Assembly: GCA_964342265.1 (NCBI GenBank)
Contig: CAYFFE010000149.1
Coordinates: 1 to 6,558 of the forward strand
Length of the DNA: 6,558 nt
Direction of reading: 5' to 3'
From: Halioxenophilus sp964342265
Lineage (GTDB): Bacteria > Pseudomonadota > Gammaproteobacteria > Pseudomonadales > Cellvibrionaceae
In this document: piece by piece, positions 6,011 through 6,558 of the stretch
Layout: each line of letters opens with the position of its first letter
Position numbering within the stretch: the first letter of the stretch is position 1
Notes under the pieces: generated by a model
Seen by the model: the letters and a program-made list of their open reading frames with translations, nothing else
Database searches by the model: none
Told to the model about the DNA's origin: nothing
Made by a program: the position numbers and the translations under genes

Positions 6011-6118
6011 CTGATTAATCAAACGATCTATTAATCAAACAACCTATAATTAAACAGCCTATAATTAAGTCGCCTATAATTAAACAACCTATAATTAAGC
6101 CACCTATCTTTTAACATT
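6011..6118. repeat. 15-bp tandem repeat array with 30-bp higher-order unit
   Basis: Four units of 15 bp begin with CTATAATTAA at 6044, 6059, 6074 and 6089. Units 1 and 3 end in ACARC and differ by one base; units 2 and 4 end in GYCRC and differ by two. The array is therefore a duplicated 30-bp dimer. Degenerate units flank it on the left (6011-6027 and 6028-6043) and right (6104-6118). Each full unit holds the -10-like word TATAAT. The array sits directly after the egt operon in non-coding DNA; it may be a slippage-prone minisatellite or a protein-binding array. Confidence 0.75.
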
Positions 6119-6124
6119 CTACAG

Positions 6125-6151
6125 CCTTTTTTAGATAAATTTCAAAAAAGG
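6125..6151. repeat. AT-rich inverted repeat CCTTTTTT/AAAAAAGG
   Basis: CCTTTTTT (6125-6132) and AAAAAAGG (6144-6151) are exact reverse complements with an 11-base spacer. With only two G-C pairs the hairpin is weak, and no T-run follows the stem, so a terminator role for the egt operon is doubtful. Confidence 0.4.
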
Positions 6152-6193
6152 AACCTCAAGAGAAAAAGAACCTATAGAAAAAAGGAACCTCAA
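6144..6193. repeat. 16-bp direct repeat AAAAAAGGAACCTCAA
   Basis: AAAAAAGGAACCTCAA occurs identically at 6144-6159 and 6178-6193, with a partial third copy (AAAAAGAACCT, 6164-6173) between them. The right copy forms the left arm of the intrinsic terminator. The left copy could pair with the same right arm, so alternative hairpins are possible. Confidence 0.6.
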
Positions 6194-6205
6194 TCACGAG
6201 GTTCC
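6178..6205 (-). terminator. Intrinsic terminator of the GST gene
   Basis: GGAACCTC (6184-6191) and GAGGTTCC (6198-6205) form a perfect 8-bp stem with a six-base loop. Read on the minus strand, the stem is followed by six T (complement of A 6178-6183), the standard Rho-independent layout, about 85 bp after the GST stop codon. On the plus strand the stem is followed only by TCATTT, so it may also weakly end egt-operon transcription. Confidence 0.75.
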
Positions 6206-6289
6206 TCATTTAAAAAACCAGCCTAAACGTATAACAATCAAATCATTGCACAGTAACTCTGCAACTAAATCAAAAATACCTAATGCCGA

Positions 6290-6558
6290 TTAAGCCGCAA
6301 GAGCATTGTCGGGCACACTGTACTGTGCACCTTCACTGGCGTACGCCTTTTGAAATTCCGGCAAAGCTTTTATACGCTCAGCCAAAGCTAATACGTTGGA
6401 GCCCACCGGAATCGCCAGTTCGGGGAACACATTACCCCAACTAACGTACACCGTAATTAAATAATCAATGAGCGTGGCTGTGTTACCAAACATAAATTCG
6501 CGATCCGCCAAATGGCCATCGACTATTTTCCACAGGTTGGCCACGTTATCGGCGAGCG
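6290..6558 (-). CDS. Glutathione S-transferase family protein, C-terminal part (5' end outside window)
   Basis: The visible 89 residues are the C-terminal all-helical domain of a GST-like protein. The segment LADREFMFGNTATLIDYLI matches the family pattern of a helix end, a G-x-x-x-T-x-x-D N-capping box and the following helix; in most GSTs this box reads G..(S/T)..D and is needed for folding. A helix with VSWGN and the terminal helix (about LALAERIKALPEFQKAY) follow. The frame stays open past GTG 6544 to the window edge, so the GTG is internal and the N-terminal thioredoxin-like glutathione-binding domain lies beyond 6558. It is transcribed toward the egt operon, convergent with it, and ends in a clear terminator. 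Both systems concern thiol chemistry, but convergence gives no evidence of joint function. Subfamily cannot be decided from this part. Confidence 0.82.
   Translation of the reverse strand, partial: LADNVANLWKIVDGHLADREFMFGNTATLIDYLITVYVSWGNVFPELAIPVGSNVLALAERIKALPEFQKAYASEGAQYSVPDNALAA

Noticed and set aside
6044..6103. CRISPR-like array
   Set aside because: The units are directly abutting 15-mers with no unique spacers, and no cas gene is present.

Overview
The window looks like chromosomal DNA of a free-living, probably marine or aquatic gammaproteobacterium. This is inferred from the moderate base composition (GC a little under half by eye), tight coupling of the metabolic genes, AT-rich intergenic stretches and the style of the EgtB/EgtD proteins; no marker gene fixes the taxon. 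No tRNA, rRNA, CRISPR array, transposase or phage gene is visible.

Layout from left to right. Bases 1-153 are intergenic and carry three dyad-symmetric elements. Bases 154-1134 (+) encode an HGGGW/GDSAGG serine esterase of the hormone-sensitive-lipase family. Convergent to it, 1195-1575 (-) encodes a stand-alone CheY/DivK-like receiver protein, followed upstream by about 390 bp of non-coding DNA with a candidate promoter for it. Bases 1965-2540 (-) encode an unrecognised membrane protein with an N-terminal zinc ribbon. Bases 2541-3054 contain an unconvincing open frame (possible gene remnant), an 18-bp-period repeat and a candidate promoter for the next operon.

The core of the window is a three-gene + strand operon: egtB (3055-4311), egtD (4308-5275) and a PhzF/DapF-fold gene (about 5278-5982). 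EgtD trimethylates histidine to hercynine; EgtB joins hercynine to a thiol donor with O2 to give a sulfoxide. In established pathways a C-S lyase (EgtE) then yields ergothioneine, but no EgtE, EgtA or EgtC is visible here. The third gene is translationally coupled to egtD and has no assigned role in this pathway.

The most striking feature is in egtD. The methyltransferase is complete in sequence but split between two frames at a run of nine A (4568-4576), inside the glycine-rich SAM-binding loop. The run plus the next G forms A AAA AAG in the zero frame, the same heptamer as the E. coli dnaX -1 slippery site, and a -1 slip there restores the whole enzyme. This may be recoding, transcriptional slippage, a fresh phase-variation-like mutation, or simply a homopolymer sequencing error; the sequence alone cannot separate these.

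Downstream, 5983-6289 holds a 15-bp tandem repeat with a 30-bp higher-order pattern, a 16-bp direct repeat and a good intrinsic terminator serving the last gene, a glutathione S-transferase C-terminal part on the minus strand that runs off the right edge.
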